Source: Leuconostoc gelidum subsp. gelidum KCTC 3527 (GTDB taxonomy: Bacteria > Bacillota > Bacilli > Lactobacillales > Lactobacillaceae). Taken from it: a stretch of DNA of 64,000 nt. The stretch is from the NCBI RefSeq assembly GCF_000166715.1, contig NZ_AEMI01000003.1, positions 1 to 64,000 on the forward strand. Direction: 5' to 3'. Shown here one piece after another: positions 1 to 11,070 of the stretch. The notes below the pieces were generated by a model. It did no database searches. It saw nothing but the letters and a program-made list of their open reading frames with translations, and was not told the origin of the DNA. The position numbers were made by a program, and so were the translations under genes. How positions within the stretch are numbered: position 1 is the first letter of the stretch; the number at the start of each line of letters is the position of its first letter.

Positions 1-10
1 AATATTCTTT

Positions 11-1195
11 TTATGCCTTGAAAACTGCTAACTGACCAATTCTTTTTGCGGCTTCCACTAAGCGCTCTTCTTCAATTGTTAATCCCACACGGATATAACC
101 TTCACCTTCATTTCCAAACCCAGACGCATCTGCTACAGCCACATTAGCCTCTGTTAACAACAAATCAGCAAATGAAGCTGAAGTATAGCCCTTTGGGACC
201 GGCATTAGTACATAAAAAGCACCCTTAGACACATAAGGTTCCCAATTGAATTTGCGCACAGCCGAAATAAAAGCATTTCGTCGACTTTCGTACGTTTCCT
301 GTAATGACTTAACAGCATTTTGACGTGCATCTGTATTACTTAATGCTTCAACTGCTGCATCTTGTATTGCTGGAAATATTGAGACAAAAAGATGGTCTTG
401 AATGAGATTAATCGCTTCGATCATATCTGCATTTCCAACTGCAAAACCAACACGCCAGCCTGCCATGTTAAATGTTTTCGAAAGCGTATAGGTTTCAATA
501 CCAACATCTTTAGACCCTGGCGTTTGCAAAAATGAAAGTGGCTTGTGACCATCAAAACCAATTGCGCCATAGGCAAAATCTGAAACAATGCCAACAGTAT
601 TATGGTTCGCAAATGCAACTGTTTGTTCATAAAACTTAGATGTGGCAATAGCACCTGTTGGATTATTAGGATAATTCATGTAAAGAAACTTAGCTTCTTT
701 TGCTGTAGCCACTGGAATTGCTGAATAGTCTATTAGAAAATCATTTTCACGTTTAAGTGGCACTGTTTCGTAATTAACACGACCTAAAGCGGCACCAGAC
801 AAATAATCTGGATAACCTGGATCGGGTAACAAGAGCGTATCTCCAGGATTCATAAGTGCCCACGGCAGCTCAACTAAGCCAATTTTACTACCCGCCAAAA
901 TAGCCACTTCTGTTTTAGGATCAATGGTCACACCATATTCAGTTAAGTAAAACTGAGCAATAGCTTCTTTAAATCGTAATTCGCCACGAAATAATGAATA
1001 TTTATGATCAGCAGCTTTAGCTGTCGCGTCTTGCATAGCCTTAACAATATAATCAGGTGTTGGCAAGTCTGGATTCCCTTGTCCTAAATTAATAACATCT
1101 GCACCTGCTGCAATTTTAGCATTTACTTTGGCAACAAGTGATGCAAAAAACTGCTTAGGCAGTGTTTTTAGTAAATTTGACTCTTCAAATTGCAT
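11..1195 (-). CDS. mtnE: PLP-dependent aminotransferase, MtnE-like
   Basis: The 394-residue protein is a full-length fold-type I aminotransferase of the aspartate aminotransferase family. The PLP-binding lysine is K240 in TLSKTFNMAGWRVGF; NYPNNPTGA lies at about 174-182 and the substrate-carboxylate arginine is in YIRVGLT near 369. The N-terminus (LPKQFFASL, INLGQGNPDLPTP) resembles Bacillus MtnE, which transaminates 4-methylthio-2-oxobutanoate to methionine in the methionine salvage pathway. It lies 8 bp downstream of an MtnU-like omega-amidase gene, which fits: MtnU removes the ketoglutaramate made when glutamine is the amino donor. No other salvage genes are in the window, so a broader glutamine- or aspartate-transaminase role is possible. 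The start ATG at 1195 follows a GGAG-type site. Confidence 0.8.
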   Translation of the reverse strand: MQFEESNLLKTLPKQFFASLVAKVNAKIAAGADVINLGQGNPDLPTPDYIVKAMQDATAKAADHKYSLFRGELRFKEAIAQFYLTEYGVTIDPKTEVAILAGSKIGLVELPWALMNPGDTLLLPDPGYPDYLSGAALGRVNYETVPLKRENDFLIDYSAIPVATAKEAKFLYMNYPNNPTGAIATSKFYEQTVAFANHNTVGIVSDFAYGAIGFDGHKPLSFLQTPGSKDVGIETYTLSKTFNMAGWRVGFAVGNADMIEAINLIQDHLFVSIFPAIQDAAVEALSNTDARQNAVKSLQETYESRRNAFISAVRKFNWEPYVSKGAFYVLMPVPKGYTSASFADLLLTEANVAVADASGFGNEGEGYIRVGLTIEEERLVEAAKRIGQLAVFKA

Positions 1196-1203
1196 AATCT
1201 CTC

Positions 1204-2004
1204 CTAATAATATAACTCCGGTCGTCGATCATCAAAAACCGGTATTTGACCGCGAACCATTTTCTCATCATCAGTATCAATAGTACTAATTAACAATGTT
1301 TCTTGTGTATCCCCTGCCTGCTGCACAACGCGACCCAAAGGGTCAATGATCAGCGAGCGACCACCAAACACATTATTTTTATCTCGACCAACGCGATTGG
1401 CTGCAACGACAAAAGTCTGATTTTCAATTGCACGTGCCTGTAACATGATTTGCCATTGTTCAATGCGCTGAATAGGCCATTCAGCAACCACATACAAAAT
1501 TTCTTGGGGTCCAATCGACATCATAGTACGCAACCATTCTGGAAAACGAATATCATAGCAAATTGCCGCCGCCGATTTAATACCTGCTAAGTCAAAAGTA
1601 TTTACCGTGCTGCCAGCAGACATATATTTTCCCTCATTCATTAAGCCAAAAAGATGTAATTTATTATATTCAGAAACCTTTTGGCCTGATGCATCAAAAA
1701 CAAACATCGTGTTATAAAATTTATGGTTCTGTTGTGTTGCTACAGAACCACCGACGATATTAAGATGATATTTCTTCGCTAATTTGCTAAGTAACGCCTG
1801 ACTGTCTTGGCCATTAATATCGGCCAAATTAGTTAGCTCAGTCAATGCGTACCCTGTATTCCACATTTCTGGGTACACTAATACATCAGCATTAACCTCA
1901 GCGGCTTTTTCGGCATAATAGGCTACTGTTTGCTGATTATGTTTATTATGTTTAGAATTTCCTAATGCAATATCAATTTGTGCTATCGCAATTTTAAGTT
2001 CCAT
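1204..2004 (-). CDS. mtnU: Carbon-nitrogen hydrolase (nitrilase family), MtnU-like omega-amidase
   Basis: This is a nitrilase-superfamily amidase with the Glu-Lys-Cys triad: E in VYPEMWNTGY near residue 45, K in YNKLHLFG near 117 and C in AAICYDIRFPEWLR near 149. Members next to MtnE genes hydrolyse alpha-ketoglutaramate or related 2-oxo-acid amides. The frame is open to a TTG at 2010, but AGAGG sits seven bases before the ATG at 2004, so I chose the ATG. It is the first gene of a two-gene operon with the aminotransferase. Family assignment is firm; the exact substrate is inferred from the neighbour. Confidence 0.8.
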   Translation of the reverse strand: MELKIAIAQIDIALGNSKHNKHNQQTVAYYAEKAAEVNADVLVYPEMWNTGYALTELTNLADINGQDSQALLSKLAKKYHLNIVGGSVATQQNHKFYNTMFVFDASGQKVSEYNKLHLFGLMNEGKYMSAGSTVNTFDLAGIKSAAAICYDIRFPEWLRTMMSIGPQEILYVVAEWPIQRIEQWQIMLQARAIENQTFVVAANRVGRDKNNVFGGRSLIIDPLGRVVQQAGDTQETLLISTIDTDDEKMVRGQIPVFDDRRPELYY

Positions 2005-2083
2005 AGCCAATCCTCTTATCTGTTATTGTGCATTTTTTTATTGTTTTTGTCAAATTTATATCATTTTAAGCTCATTATTTGAT

Positions 2084-2110
2084 AATAAAAAAACACCTAA
2101 CTGGTGTTTT
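2084..2110 (-). terminator. Rho-independent terminator after menB
   Basis: AAAACACC and GGTGTTTT form a short hairpin followed on the minus strand by a run of T. The menB stop codon lies at its 5' edge. Confidence 0.75.
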
Positions 2111-2942
2111 AAGGGAATTTAGGAAATTGATCAAAATTAGGATCTCGCTTTTCTTTGAATGAATCACGACCTTCTTTAGCCTCATCTGATGTGTAATAAA
2201 GCATCGTTGCATCCCCAGCAAACTGTTGCAAACCGGCCAAACCATCTGTGTCTGCATTCATAGCTGCTTTGATAAATCTTAACGCCGTTGGAGACTTCGT
2301 TAATAATTCATCCGACCATTCAATTGTGGCAGCTTCTACGTCAGCCAATGGTACAACTTTATTAATCCAGTTCATTTGATAGGCTTCATCAGCAGTATAG
2401 AAGTGGTTTAAAAACCACACTTCCTTAGCACGCTTGTGTCCAATAACCCGGGCAAGATATCCGGATCCATAGCCTGCATCAAAGGAGCCAACCATAGGTC
2501 CAGTTTGACCAAATTTGGCATTGTCAGCAGCTATAGTCAAATCGGCTACCAATTGTAAAACATTCCCCCCACCAACAGACCAACCTTTTACCATTGCAAT
2601 AATTGGTTTGGGTATAATTCTCATTAACCGTTGTAAATCTAACACATTTAATCGTGGTATGCCATCAATACCAACATAACCACCATTACCACGAACTTTC
2701 TGATTGCCCCCTGATGAAAAGGCTTGATCCCCGGCACCCGTCATAATAATGACACCAATTTTGGCATCATCACGTGCAATGGTGAACGCATCAATCATTT
2801 CAGACACCATGCCAGGTGTAAAGGCATTATGTGTTGCAATATCATTCATCGTGATCTTAACAATCTTACCGGGATTTTTACCATCAGTATTTGTTTCAAA
2901 TAAAATTTCTTTATAGACTTTTACGGTGTTCCAAGTTGTCAT
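2109..2942 (-). CDS. menB: 1,4-dihydroxy-2-naphthoyl-CoA synthase
   Basis: The 277-residue crotonase-family protein closes the second ring of the menaquinone head group, converting o-succinylbenzoyl-CoA to dihydroxynaphthoyl-CoA. Visible hallmarks are the oxyanion-hole segment [11 protein letters not shown] near residues 75-85, [19 protein letters not shown] near 118-136, and the MenB-specific [18 protein letters not shown] stretch. The gene is divergent from a MenI-like thioesterase gene only 36 bp away, so the two likely act in consecutive steps. GGAG precedes the ATG by eight bases. The other men genes are outside the window. Confidence 0.93.
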   Translation of the reverse strand: MTTWNTVKVYKEILFETNTDGKNPGKIVKITMNDIATHNAFTPGMVSEMIDAFTIARDDAKIGVIIMTGAGDQAFSSGGNQKVRGNGGYVGIDGIPRLNVLDLQRLMRIIPKPIIAMVKGWSVGGGNVLQLVADLTIAADNAKFGQTGPMVGSFDAGYGSGYLARVIGHKRAKEVWFLNHFYTADEAYQMNWINKVVPLADVEAATIEWSDELLTKSPTALRFIKAAMNADTDGLAGLQQFAGDATMLYYTSDEAKEGRDSFKEKRDPNFDQFPKFP

Positions 2943-2978
2943 ATGTTATACTCCATTCAGAAAGGGGATTTTGTTCTT

Positions 2979-3353
2979 ATGAATATTATAGAACTTTTAG
3001 GGTTAAAAACCACTTTATTATCGGCAGAAAAAACAATTGTTGAAGTGCGCGTCAGTGAAAAGCTCATGCAGCCATATGGTATTGTTCACGGTGGTATTAA
3101 CGCGTTACTTGCTGAAACCGCTGCATCACTTGGTGCCAACGAATGCCTCCCTGACAATCTTGTGCCAGTTGGTGTGTCTATCCACACCAGTCATTTAAAA
3201 GCAGTTACGCAAGGTATTTTAGTCGCAACTGCCACACCTGTAAACATCGGTCATTCATTACAAGTTTGGTCTGTGTCTATCCATGAAAAAAGTACAGATA
3301 TGCTCACAAGTACGAGTACAGTTACAATTAAAAACCAAATTTTAAAAAAATAA
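2979..3353 (+). CDS. menI: Hotdog-fold thioesterase, probable DHNA-CoA thioesterase
   Basis: This is a PaaI/4HBT hotdog thioesterase of about 124 residues. HGGINALLAETAASLGA holds the usual HGG and the catalytic acidic residue on the hot-dog helix. It probably hydrolyses 1,4-dihydroxy-2-naphthoyl-CoA, the MenB product, because it is divergent from menB. The frame extends upstream to an ATG at 2943, but AAAGGGG precedes the ATG at 2979 and the extra residues do not belong to the fold, so I use 2979. A general acyl-CoA thioesterase role cannot be excluded from sequence alone. Confidence 0.72.
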   Translation: MNIIELLGLKTTLLSAEKTIVEVRVSEKLMQPYGIVHGGINALLAETAASLGANECLPDNLVPVGVSIHTSHLKAVTQGILVATATPVNIGHSLQVWSVSIHEKSTDMLTSTSTVTIKNQILKK

Positions 3354-3376
3354 CACGTTAATGCGTGTTATTTTTA
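3345..3376. terminator. Bidirectional terminator shared by menI and asp3
   Basis: TAACACG and CGTGTTA form a stem flanked by A-runs and T-runs, so it can work for both converging genes. The menI stop lies in the left arm and the asp3 stop in the loop. Confidence 0.8.
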
Positions 3377-4401
3377 TTTTTTGTAAAAAACTTTGATAAC
3401 GTACTCTTTTTAGGATGGGCAGCATCATATGCCTGTTGCCGCTGTAACTCTTTTGGTGTTGGCGTCTCATAACTCAACATACCCAAACGTTCGTATGTAG
3501 GATGTGGGATAACTAGCGCAACCTGATGATTTGCCACAATAGGATTCCCCAGATATTGTACGTTATCAACTGTACGTACAATTTTCAATTCAGAACTTGG
3601 TGAAAGATTAACATCCTCACTAATAATTGCCAAACTCCCTTTAATTTGTTGCTGATAATACAATGCTGCATAACTTGATATCGGACCATACCCTACAAAT
3701 TCAATCTTGTTTGCATGCACCTGTTTACGTGCATCCTTAACAGTCGCTATCAAAGCCGGCTCGTGATTACGATAAAAGCCAGCATCAATATCACTACTCG
3801 TTAGGTACTGTACAGCTTGTTGCGTTTCATTTATCCAGTCTGTCATGTAATCAGTCATCATTGTTTCAGGTTCCGAAAAAACAACGCGCAAGGTCTTCGT
3901 CGTTATTTTTTCTGGTACTTGAAGATAAGCGTATAATTTAGGCGCTACCGTCAAGTCATTATCTCGCAGCACACCGTTTTTTTGTTGGCGAATAACAAAG
4001 TCATGAAAGACAAAATGTCCATTACCAGCAGACACCAAATCAATGGTATAAAAGGCATAATGTTCTGGCACTGTCACTGTTATTTTATCGGCATTTTGAC
4101 TATTCGTTGCTAATTTTTGATATTGTTCATCATAGAACGTGACAACCAAATAGGCAAACATACGCTCACTATTATCAATGCTTCGTTCAATTGTATAGGT
4201 GACACCACGTAACAGTTGCGGTAAATCTGAGACCTTTTTTTCGCGTTGAAAATGATGGTTAGAGCGCCAAGTAGCGATCACACGCCCACTTGGCAAAAAA
4301 TAATGTTCATAATACACATCATTTAATGATCGAAAATCGATTGTCGCCCCTTGTAATTCAAATAATTGTGTTTGTGGTGTCCAATATATCTGATATTGCA
4401 T
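3358..4401 (-). CDS. asp3: Accessory Sec system protein Asp3
   Basis: The 347-residue protein resembles Asp3 of the SecA2/SecY2 accessory secretion system, which in streptococci and some lactobacilli exports serine-rich repeat glycoprotein adhesins. Asp1, Asp2 and Asp3 form one cytosolic complex at SecA2. The N-terminal part contains the beta-rich Asp3 core (LPSGRVIATWRSN near 37-49, HYAFYTIDLVSAG further on). The C-terminal third, including a segment about transport of named values (VPSTAVYK-like), is longer than in short Asp3 proteins. It is the last gene of asp1-asp2-asp3, starting five bases after the asp2 stop. No SRR adhesin or glycosyltransferase gene is in the window. Confidence 0.75.
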   Translation of the reverse strand: MQYQIYWTPQTQLFELQGATIDFRSLNDVYYEHYFLPSGRVIATWRSNHHFQREKKVSDLPQLLRGVTYTIERSIDNSERMFAYLVVTFYDEQYQKLATNSQNADKITVTVPEHYAFYTIDLVSAGNGHFVFHDFVIRQQKNGVLRDNDLTVAPKLYAYLQVPEKITTKTLRVVFSEPETMMTDYMTDWINETQQAVQYLTSSDIDAGFYRNHEPALIATVKDARKQVHANKIEFVGYGPISSYAALYYQQQIKGSLAIISEDVNLSPSSELKIVRTVDNVQYLGNPIVANHQVALVIPHPTYERLGMLSYETPTPKELQRQQAYDAAHPKKSTLSKFFTKNKNNTH

Positions 4402-4406
4402 AACGA

Positions 4407-5933
4407 TTACCGATCCTCCTTGCGCATACTATCTTTTAATTTCGCCAGATGTGTTTTCATAAATGCTATCATTTCGGAAATTTTGGCCGTATGTGTCCCC
4501 TCTTCTTGTGTCTGTATTAATTGTGTCTTGTTCTCTTCAAAAAATGATAGTAATTGTGGCAAACTTTGGCCATCATACTCATCTTGTTTGAGTGTAAATA
4601 ACGCAACCGCTATTTTGGACCAATCGACATTTTCAATATGCCGCCACAAAATGTTATCTAACATGTCCGTATCATCTGGATGCATCCGTCCTGCTAAAAA
4701 GCGCCGCACATCTAACGTCCAATCTTGGTTCACTTCTCTAGGAAACTCAGCCTTTCCTGTCAATGTGCCTAAACTAATCAGTGGTTTAGCAACAACGATG
4801 GCGTGTGGCTTAATATCAGCTGCATAGTACATTGCTGGAAAGCTGCCCATTGAATAGCCTGTTAAAATGACATCTTTGGGTTCTAAATGAAGCGTCTTCA
4901 TGGCTTTTTTAATGATTTCAACGACTTTTTGTTCATACATTTCTGATCCAATATGAAAAGCCCCGCCTTGCATTCTAACATCTGAAAAAAGTAGGTACGG
5001 GGTCCCAAGTTCATTAAATGGCCCCCGCATTTCGAAGCCATCTACATGTAACCGAATACCAGAAAAATTAACAATTAGTGGTGACTGACGGTCCCCAGGG
5101 TTAAAATAACTCAACACTTCTTCATGCTCATCGGTCATTTGCCACTCATCCCCTGGTAACAAGGTTCCCAATCCGTGTCGCGAGCGCCGTTGATGTAACA
5201 CATGAAGATCTAACTTCCCTGTCCCTTTGGCAAAAATTAAGACTTGATAATCTTGATAATCATCTATCCCGCCAACTGGATGTTGCTGTCGCAACTCATC
5301 ACCAGTGATCGTCTGAACTGTTTGTATGTGATTATCTTTGTAAAAAACAAATTGTAACTGGACAGCCACAGTTTCTGTCTGCTCATAATCCAACCAAATC
5401 ATGTTTTCCACATTTGGCATCAAGTCCCCAACAAATGTATTCAACGTCCCAATTTGTTGCCACGTTGTACCAAAATCACCACTAAATTGTGCCGAAAAAC
5501 GTCCTTCTCGTTTAAAATGTATGCCTGTAGGTGGCATTGGTATAAATTGTTGTTCACTAAAACGTGTTGAAAATCCTATTTGATCAAAATGAAAATCCTC
5601 TTGAATACGTTTCTGAACTGCCTCCGGCGTCGTATTTTGTATACAAAAAGCGCGCCGTTCATCCAAAGCTTCTTGGAATGCCGGTGTGATGTTTTTTGCA
5701 AAGTATATTGTTCGTAGTGCAGGCCACGCACTGATTTGGCTTGAGAGCAATGTACTTGACAACGTATCATCAGTCAACACAACGTAAGTTTGTTCTAAAA
5801 CATATGGATCTTTTTGCAACGCTAGCCGTGTGGGTAAATCAAGAATTGTCGTATACTGCCAGTCGATAGCTGTTGCATCGATATTCGTTGTCCAATCATC
5901 GGCCCCAATTTGAAGCACTGAAATATCTGCCAT
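4407..5933 (-). CDS. asp2: Accessory Sec system protein Asp2 (alpha/beta hydrolase fold)
   Basis: The 508-residue protein matches Asp2. It has a variable N-terminal half and a C-terminal alpha/beta-hydrolase region with the nucleophile elbow GYSMGSFPAMYY around residue 365. In streptococci Asp2 acetylates GlcNAc on the adhesin and is also needed for export. Its ATG directly follows the asp1 stop codon (TAAATG), so translation is probably coupled. The catalytic serine motif is intact, so the acetyltransferase activity may be retained. Confidence 0.85.
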   Translation of the reverse strand: MADISVLQIGADDWTTNIDATAIDWQYTTILDLPTRLALQKDPYVLEQTYVVLTDDTLSSTLLSSQISAWPALRTIYFAKNITPAFQEALDERRAFCIQNTTPEAVQKRIQEDFHFDQIGFSTRFSEQQFIPMPPTGIHFKREGRFSAQFSGDFGTTWQQIGTLNTFVGDLMPNVENMIWLDYEQTETVAVQLQFVFYKDNHIQTVQTITGDELRQQHPVGGIDDYQDYQVLIFAKGTGKLDLHVLHQRRSRHGLGTLLPGDEWQMTDEHEEVLSYFNPGDRQSPLIVNFSGIRLHVDGFEMRGPFNELGTPYLLFSDVRMQGGAFHIGSEMYEQKVVEIIKKAMKTLHLEPKDVILTGYSMGSFPAMYYAADIKPHAIVVAKPLISLGTLTGKAEFPREVNQDWTLDVRRFLAGRMHPDDTDMLDNILWRHIENVDWSKIAVALFTLKQDEYDGQSLPQLLSFFEENKTQLIQTQEEGTHTAKISEMIAFMKTHLAKLKDSMRKEDR

Positions 5934-7412
5934 TTATACATTCCTTTGCTTAATTTTATTAAAAATTTGTTGCCATTTAATCCAAACCATGTCGTCATTA
6001 AAATCTGCAACCATTTGATGAGTCGTTTCTTGCGTCTCTGCCAAATGATGCTTATCATCAAGATAAAAATTCAGAGCGTCAATGAGTTTTGAATCATCTA
6101 ATAATACTTGACCATTTTTATTTGGTATCACATAATCAGTTGGTATGATATTGATTTGTGGTACGCCAAAACTAATTGCTTGAGTTTGTAAAAATTGATC
6201 TGGCATCTTATTGAGATCCAACAAGACACGTGTATTAGCCATGTAACGTGTGCGCTGCACTTCACTTTGAGGTGTCAAAAATTGGAAACGTGTTTGATAG
6301 GCCATTTGGCTATCACTATCCACGATACCGTGTGCGTTAGCTGCTGTCTGGCTATTTTTTTCAATCAGTGCATCAAACGTCGCATGCGATTGCGCCGTTT
6401 CAATCAAGACCAAAATATTGGGATGGTTTGCTAGAACTGCACTCACTGCATCAAAGGCAGTTGGCGTTATTGTTGCTGCTTGCCAATAAATAGTCGAAAA
6501 AGGCTGCATTGCGGAACGATTAACTTGCTGAGTCGCAATGTATGGTGGAATAATGGCCAGCGTTTCTGCATTCTCCAGCTGTGTTAGCATCTTGCCGTAT
6601 TGTTCTCCTGTATCCGTCACAGAAAAATTTGTCGTATCAGAAATTTGTAACAAAAGATTTTTGGCAAGCTGTTCATTTGTGCGCTTAGCTTGATAACTTA
6701 GAATGGTTGGTTGCTTCGGTGCCACTTTGTCAATGAAAAAATTAATCCTCTGACTTTGTGCAAAAATAAGATACTCGTTTTCTGGTACCGTTTGCAAATG
6801 ATACGTTAACGCTGCTGCAACGAGTTCAGCCATATTCGTAAATGTTGTCTGTGTGGTCCATGTTTGTTGTGTCGTTACAAGTCCTGTTGTACAGTCTTCT
6901 TGGACCGCAACGTTTCCGCCGGGTGTCAAATAGTCTCGACGTAAAACAGTTTTGTTATCATCAAATGTCGTCACGCGAGATATAAAACCACGATCATCAA
7001 TCAAAAGCTCTTGTGTCCGTACGTCATCTGTCCACAAATCAACTTTTTCAAAGCGTGTCCATGTCGGATATTCAAGGCCTATTGTAGCAAAATGTTTCCC
7101 TGAAACTTGAATATTAATACAATCAGTCATGTAAACAAATTGGCTATTTTCAGGCCAAGAAAAATCAGATAAGGCTAATGGTTTGGCATCTTTTAATGAA
7201 ATTTGTTGCAATAAGTCATAGACTGACCAAGTTTCAGCACCTTCAATTTCTTTGTCTGATAAAATTTGGCGTAATTTAGGTAAGTAATCCACTAATATAA
7301 GTTCAACAGTCTGACCTTGTGACAAAAAAAGCTGTGTTTGATGAACTGAATCGTTAAACTCTGGTAAAGTCAAACTGTGTGCGTGCCAATCTGGAATAAT
7401 GTGCAAATTCAT
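5934..7412 (-). CDS. asp1: Accessory Sec system protein Asp1
   Basis: The 492-residue protein resembles Asp1, which adopts a GT-B glycosyltransferase-like fold without proven transferase activity and scaffolds the Asp complex. The start MNLHIIPDW and the segment ARVLLDLNKMPDQFLQTQAISFGVPQ near 410-440 are typical of the family. It is the first gene of a tight three-gene operon. The 157 bp upstream contain no secA2 or secY2; the next gene is an unrelated acetyltransferase. The operon is therefore detached from the translocase genes it serves. Confidence 0.82.
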   Translation of the reverse strand: MNLHIIPDWHAHSLTLPEFNDSVHQTQLFLSQGQTVELILVDYLPKLRQILSDKEIEGAETWSVYDLLQQISLKDAKPLALSDFSWPENSQFVYMTDCINIQVSGKHFATIGLEYPTWTRFEKVDLWTDDVRTQELLIDDRGFISRVTTFDDNKTVLRRDYLTPGGNVAVQEDCTTGLVTTQQTWTTQTTFTNMAELVAAALTYHLQTVPENEYLIFAQSQRINFFIDKVAPKQPTILSYQAKRTNEQLAKNLLLQISDTTNFSVTDTGEQYGKMLTQLENAETLAIIPPYIATQQVNRSAMQPFSTIYWQAATITPTAFDAVSAVLANHPNILVLIETAQSHATFDALIEKNSQTAANAHGIVDSDSQMAYQTRFQFLTPQSEVQRTRYMANTRVLLDLNKMPDQFLQTQAISFGVPQINIIPTDYVIPNKNGQVLLDDSKLIDALNFYLDDKHHLAETQETTHQMVADFNDDMVWIKWQQIFNKIKQRNV

Positions 7413-7569
7413 ATTTTACCTCTTATGTACTGGCACTCTCATGCATGTATTATTGGATTAATAGCATAGTATCAATGCATATCCTAGTTTATTATAATCA
7501 TTAATTCCATTATACCAATTTCGAGCGTCATTTTTGCAGGTATTAACTCAGAAAAGCTTATACCCTTTT

Positions 7570-8205
7570 TTAATCTGCCAACATTTGCACAAGAGACCAA
7601 TTTTTAACTTGCTGCCCTTTAAAATTAAGTGTACGTTCATCCGTTATTTTAAAATTATTTTTTTGATAAAAAGTGACGTTGTGTTGTGTATTAGTAATAA
7701 GTGATAAGCTCTGTGCCCCTTTTGACTTAACATAAGGTATAACAAAATCTGTTAATGTGCGTGACCCAATGTGTTGTCCTTGATTGTCAGGGTTAACTGC
7801 TAATAAGTTCACGTGCCAATTGGCTTGTGACTGCTTTTGTGGCAATTTTTCTGCTTCATCAAGCACTGCCAAAAATTGTGCTAAATTATTATGAAAGAAA
7901 TAAGGCAACATTTTTAAACCACCATTTTTTATATATTGCCAAAGGGTAGTTTTTGGTAATGTGTCGGCCTCTAAAATAACAATTGACAAAATTTTATTTT
8001 TCTCTTCCACTATGAATACCTTTTGTTGATGCACGTTTGTCGCTATATGAACATCATGCAGTCTTTGAATAAATTGCTGATAGGCAGCTTCATGACGAAA
8101 AGTCTGTCTAATTGTTTTTTGGTACAATGCATAATCATTAAATGCTGTAGCAGTGAGTTCTGATAACTGTTTTATTTCTGGCATAACTGCGTGTCTAAAA
8201 TTCAT
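7570..8205 (-). CDS. GNAT family N-acetyltransferase
   Basis: The 211-residue protein carries the acetyl-CoA pyrophosphate loop VNPDNQGQHIGSRTL (Q/R-x-x-G-x-G/A type) near residues 134-148 and a C-terminal YQKNNFKI strand typical of GNATs. The long N-terminal half gives no substrate clue. It is divergent from a TetR-type regulator across 137 bp, which suggests that regulator controls it. It may act in small-molecule or antibiotic acetylation, but that is a guess. Confidence 0.8.
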   Translation of the reverse strand: MNFRHAVMPEIKQLSELTATAFNDYALYQKTIRQTFRHEAAYQQFIQRLHDVHIATNVHQQKVFIVEEKNKILSIVILEADTLPKTTLWQYIKNGGLKMLPYFFHNNLAQFLAVLDEAEKLPQKQSQANWHVNLLAVNPDNQGQHIGSRTLTDFVIPYVKSKGAQSLSLITNTQHNVTFYQKNNFKITDERTLNFKGQQVKNWSLVQMLAD

Positions 8206-8342
8206 AAGAGCTCCTTTTAATATTCATATTTAATTACAAGCTTACTATATAGTCTATCGACTGAAAGAAGATGTTACAATAAACACATATTCCATATCTG
8301 TTGATTAAGCAACAGATTAGCTTTTATTGAGGAAATAACACC

Positions 8343-8888
8343 ATGGATCGTAGACAAAATAAAACACAATTAGGTATTAAAGAAGTTTTCATTCACTTAC
8401 TCTCAGAAAACCCAATTGACAAAATTACCGTGTCTCGTATTTCTAAACTCGCTGACATTAATCGTGGCACTTTTTATTTACATTATCACGACGTGTACGA
8501 CCTACATGATCAAATTGTTACTGAATTAATAGCAGACATGACCGCCATTTTTAACACAACCTACCCGACAACAACAGAAAATTATAGTAGTTTTAAAACA
8601 TTGAGCTATCAACTCGTTACTTATATTGCAACGCATCAGACAACTGTTGATGCGTTGCTAAATCAGCAACAGGTTGGCACAATTGTCTTTAAAAAAATTA
8701 AAAAAACATTTATCCAAAAAGCACTAACTCTTGAAACAGATCTATCTGATAATATTCCTGATAAAATTGAAATTAATTTTATTGTTTCAGGCATCATGGG
8801 TTTGATTATTGACTTCATTTCACATGAGTTGCCTATTACCGCTGAAGAACTGTATCAAAATATTTATAACTTACTACTTAAATTCTAA
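8343..8888 (+). CDS. TetR/AcrR family transcriptional regulator
   Basis: The 181-residue protein has an N-terminal TetR helix-turn-helix (KITVSRISKLADINRGTFYLHYHDVYDLHDQI, about 25-56) and a helical ligand-binding C-terminal part. The DNA-binding part is of the subgroup with FYLHY and a C-terminal TetR_C_8-like domain. It is divergent from the GNAT gene, so local control of the shared intergenic region is likely. A terminator follows. Confidence 0.85.
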   Translation: MDRRQNKTQLGIKEVFIHLLSENPIDKITVSRISKLADINRGTFYLHYHDVYDLHDQIVTELIADMTAIFNTTYPTTTENYSSFKTLSYQLVTYIATHQTTVDALLNQQQVGTIVFKKIKKTFIQKALTLETDLSDNIPDKIEINFIVSGIMGLIIDFISHELPITAEELYQNIYNLLLKF

Positions 8889-8894
8889 ACAATT

Positions 8895-8950
8895 AAAAGA
8901 GGCATCATTTTAGCAATATGTTTTACTGCTAGAATGACACCTCTTTTTTT
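8895..8950. terminator. Terminator between tetR and xpt
   Basis: An extended imperfect hairpin (AAGAGGCATCATT pairing with AATGACACCTCTT, GU pairs allowed) ends in a T-run on the plus strand. It can end tetR transcription and perhaps also xpt from the other side. Confidence 0.75.
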
Positions 8951-8956
8951 TTACGC

Positions 8957-8972
8957 TGTTCCACGTGGAACA
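8957..8972. promoter_or_regulatory. parS-like site (perfect palindrome)
   Basis: TGTTCCACGTGGAACA is a 16-bp perfect palindrome with the CACGTG core of the ParB/Spo0J site parS (TGTTNCACGTGAAACA). It lies between the tetR terminator and the xpt stop, about 10 kb left of oriC. Confidence 0.75.
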
Positions 8973-8978
8973 TCAACT

Positions 8979-10477
<1,499 letters not shown>

Positions 10478-10494
<17 letters not shown>

Positions 10495-10936
10495 CTCTAT
10501 ACGTCACATTCATTGGATTTGATAAAATTGAATGCGCAACCACTTTAAACCCTTCACGTTCGTAGAAGCGTTGCGCGCTGATATTAGCAGTTACTACTTT
10601 TAATTCAAGTGGTTCTTTGACCATCTCACGTGCCTTTTTTAATAACACAGCACCAATGCCTTGTCGTTGCCAACCTTCTTTGATAAATAATAAATGTAAA
10701 AAGCTATCCCATTCTGATAACGATGAGAAGCCGACAACCTCATGATCAAATACAGCAACTGTTATTTTTTCACCCAAGATAGCTAAATCAAAATCAGATA
10801 GTTTTGGTGACTTAACCCAAGGAAAATTAGTGACACGCGTATCCAAATAAATGCGCGCAAGTGCATCAGAGTCTTCTGATTGCATTGCACGCAGAATTAA
10901 GTTGTTATTTCGCGAAGCATTTTTCTGCTTAGTCAT
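10478..10936 (-). CDS. GNAT family N-acetyltransferase
   Basis: This GNAT protein of about 152 residues has the acetyl-CoA loop GWQRQGIGAVLLKKA and the C-terminal YEREGFKVV motif. An upstream ATG at 10981 is possible, but MTKQKNASRNNN at 10936 places the first beta strand (LILRAM) normally; the ribosome site is weak (AGGGG, 13 bases upstream). It overlaps corA by 17 bp. The substrate is unknown. Confidence 0.8.
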
Positions 10937-11070
10937 TAATGTTTTCTTTCCCCTCGCTCTCTTAACGTCACAAATTATCAAATCTTGCTTTTTTAATACG
11001 GTGGCATCGCCATCATTTCAACATATCAGACTATATTATACCAGTTTTACCGTATGACTAAAAACCAGTA

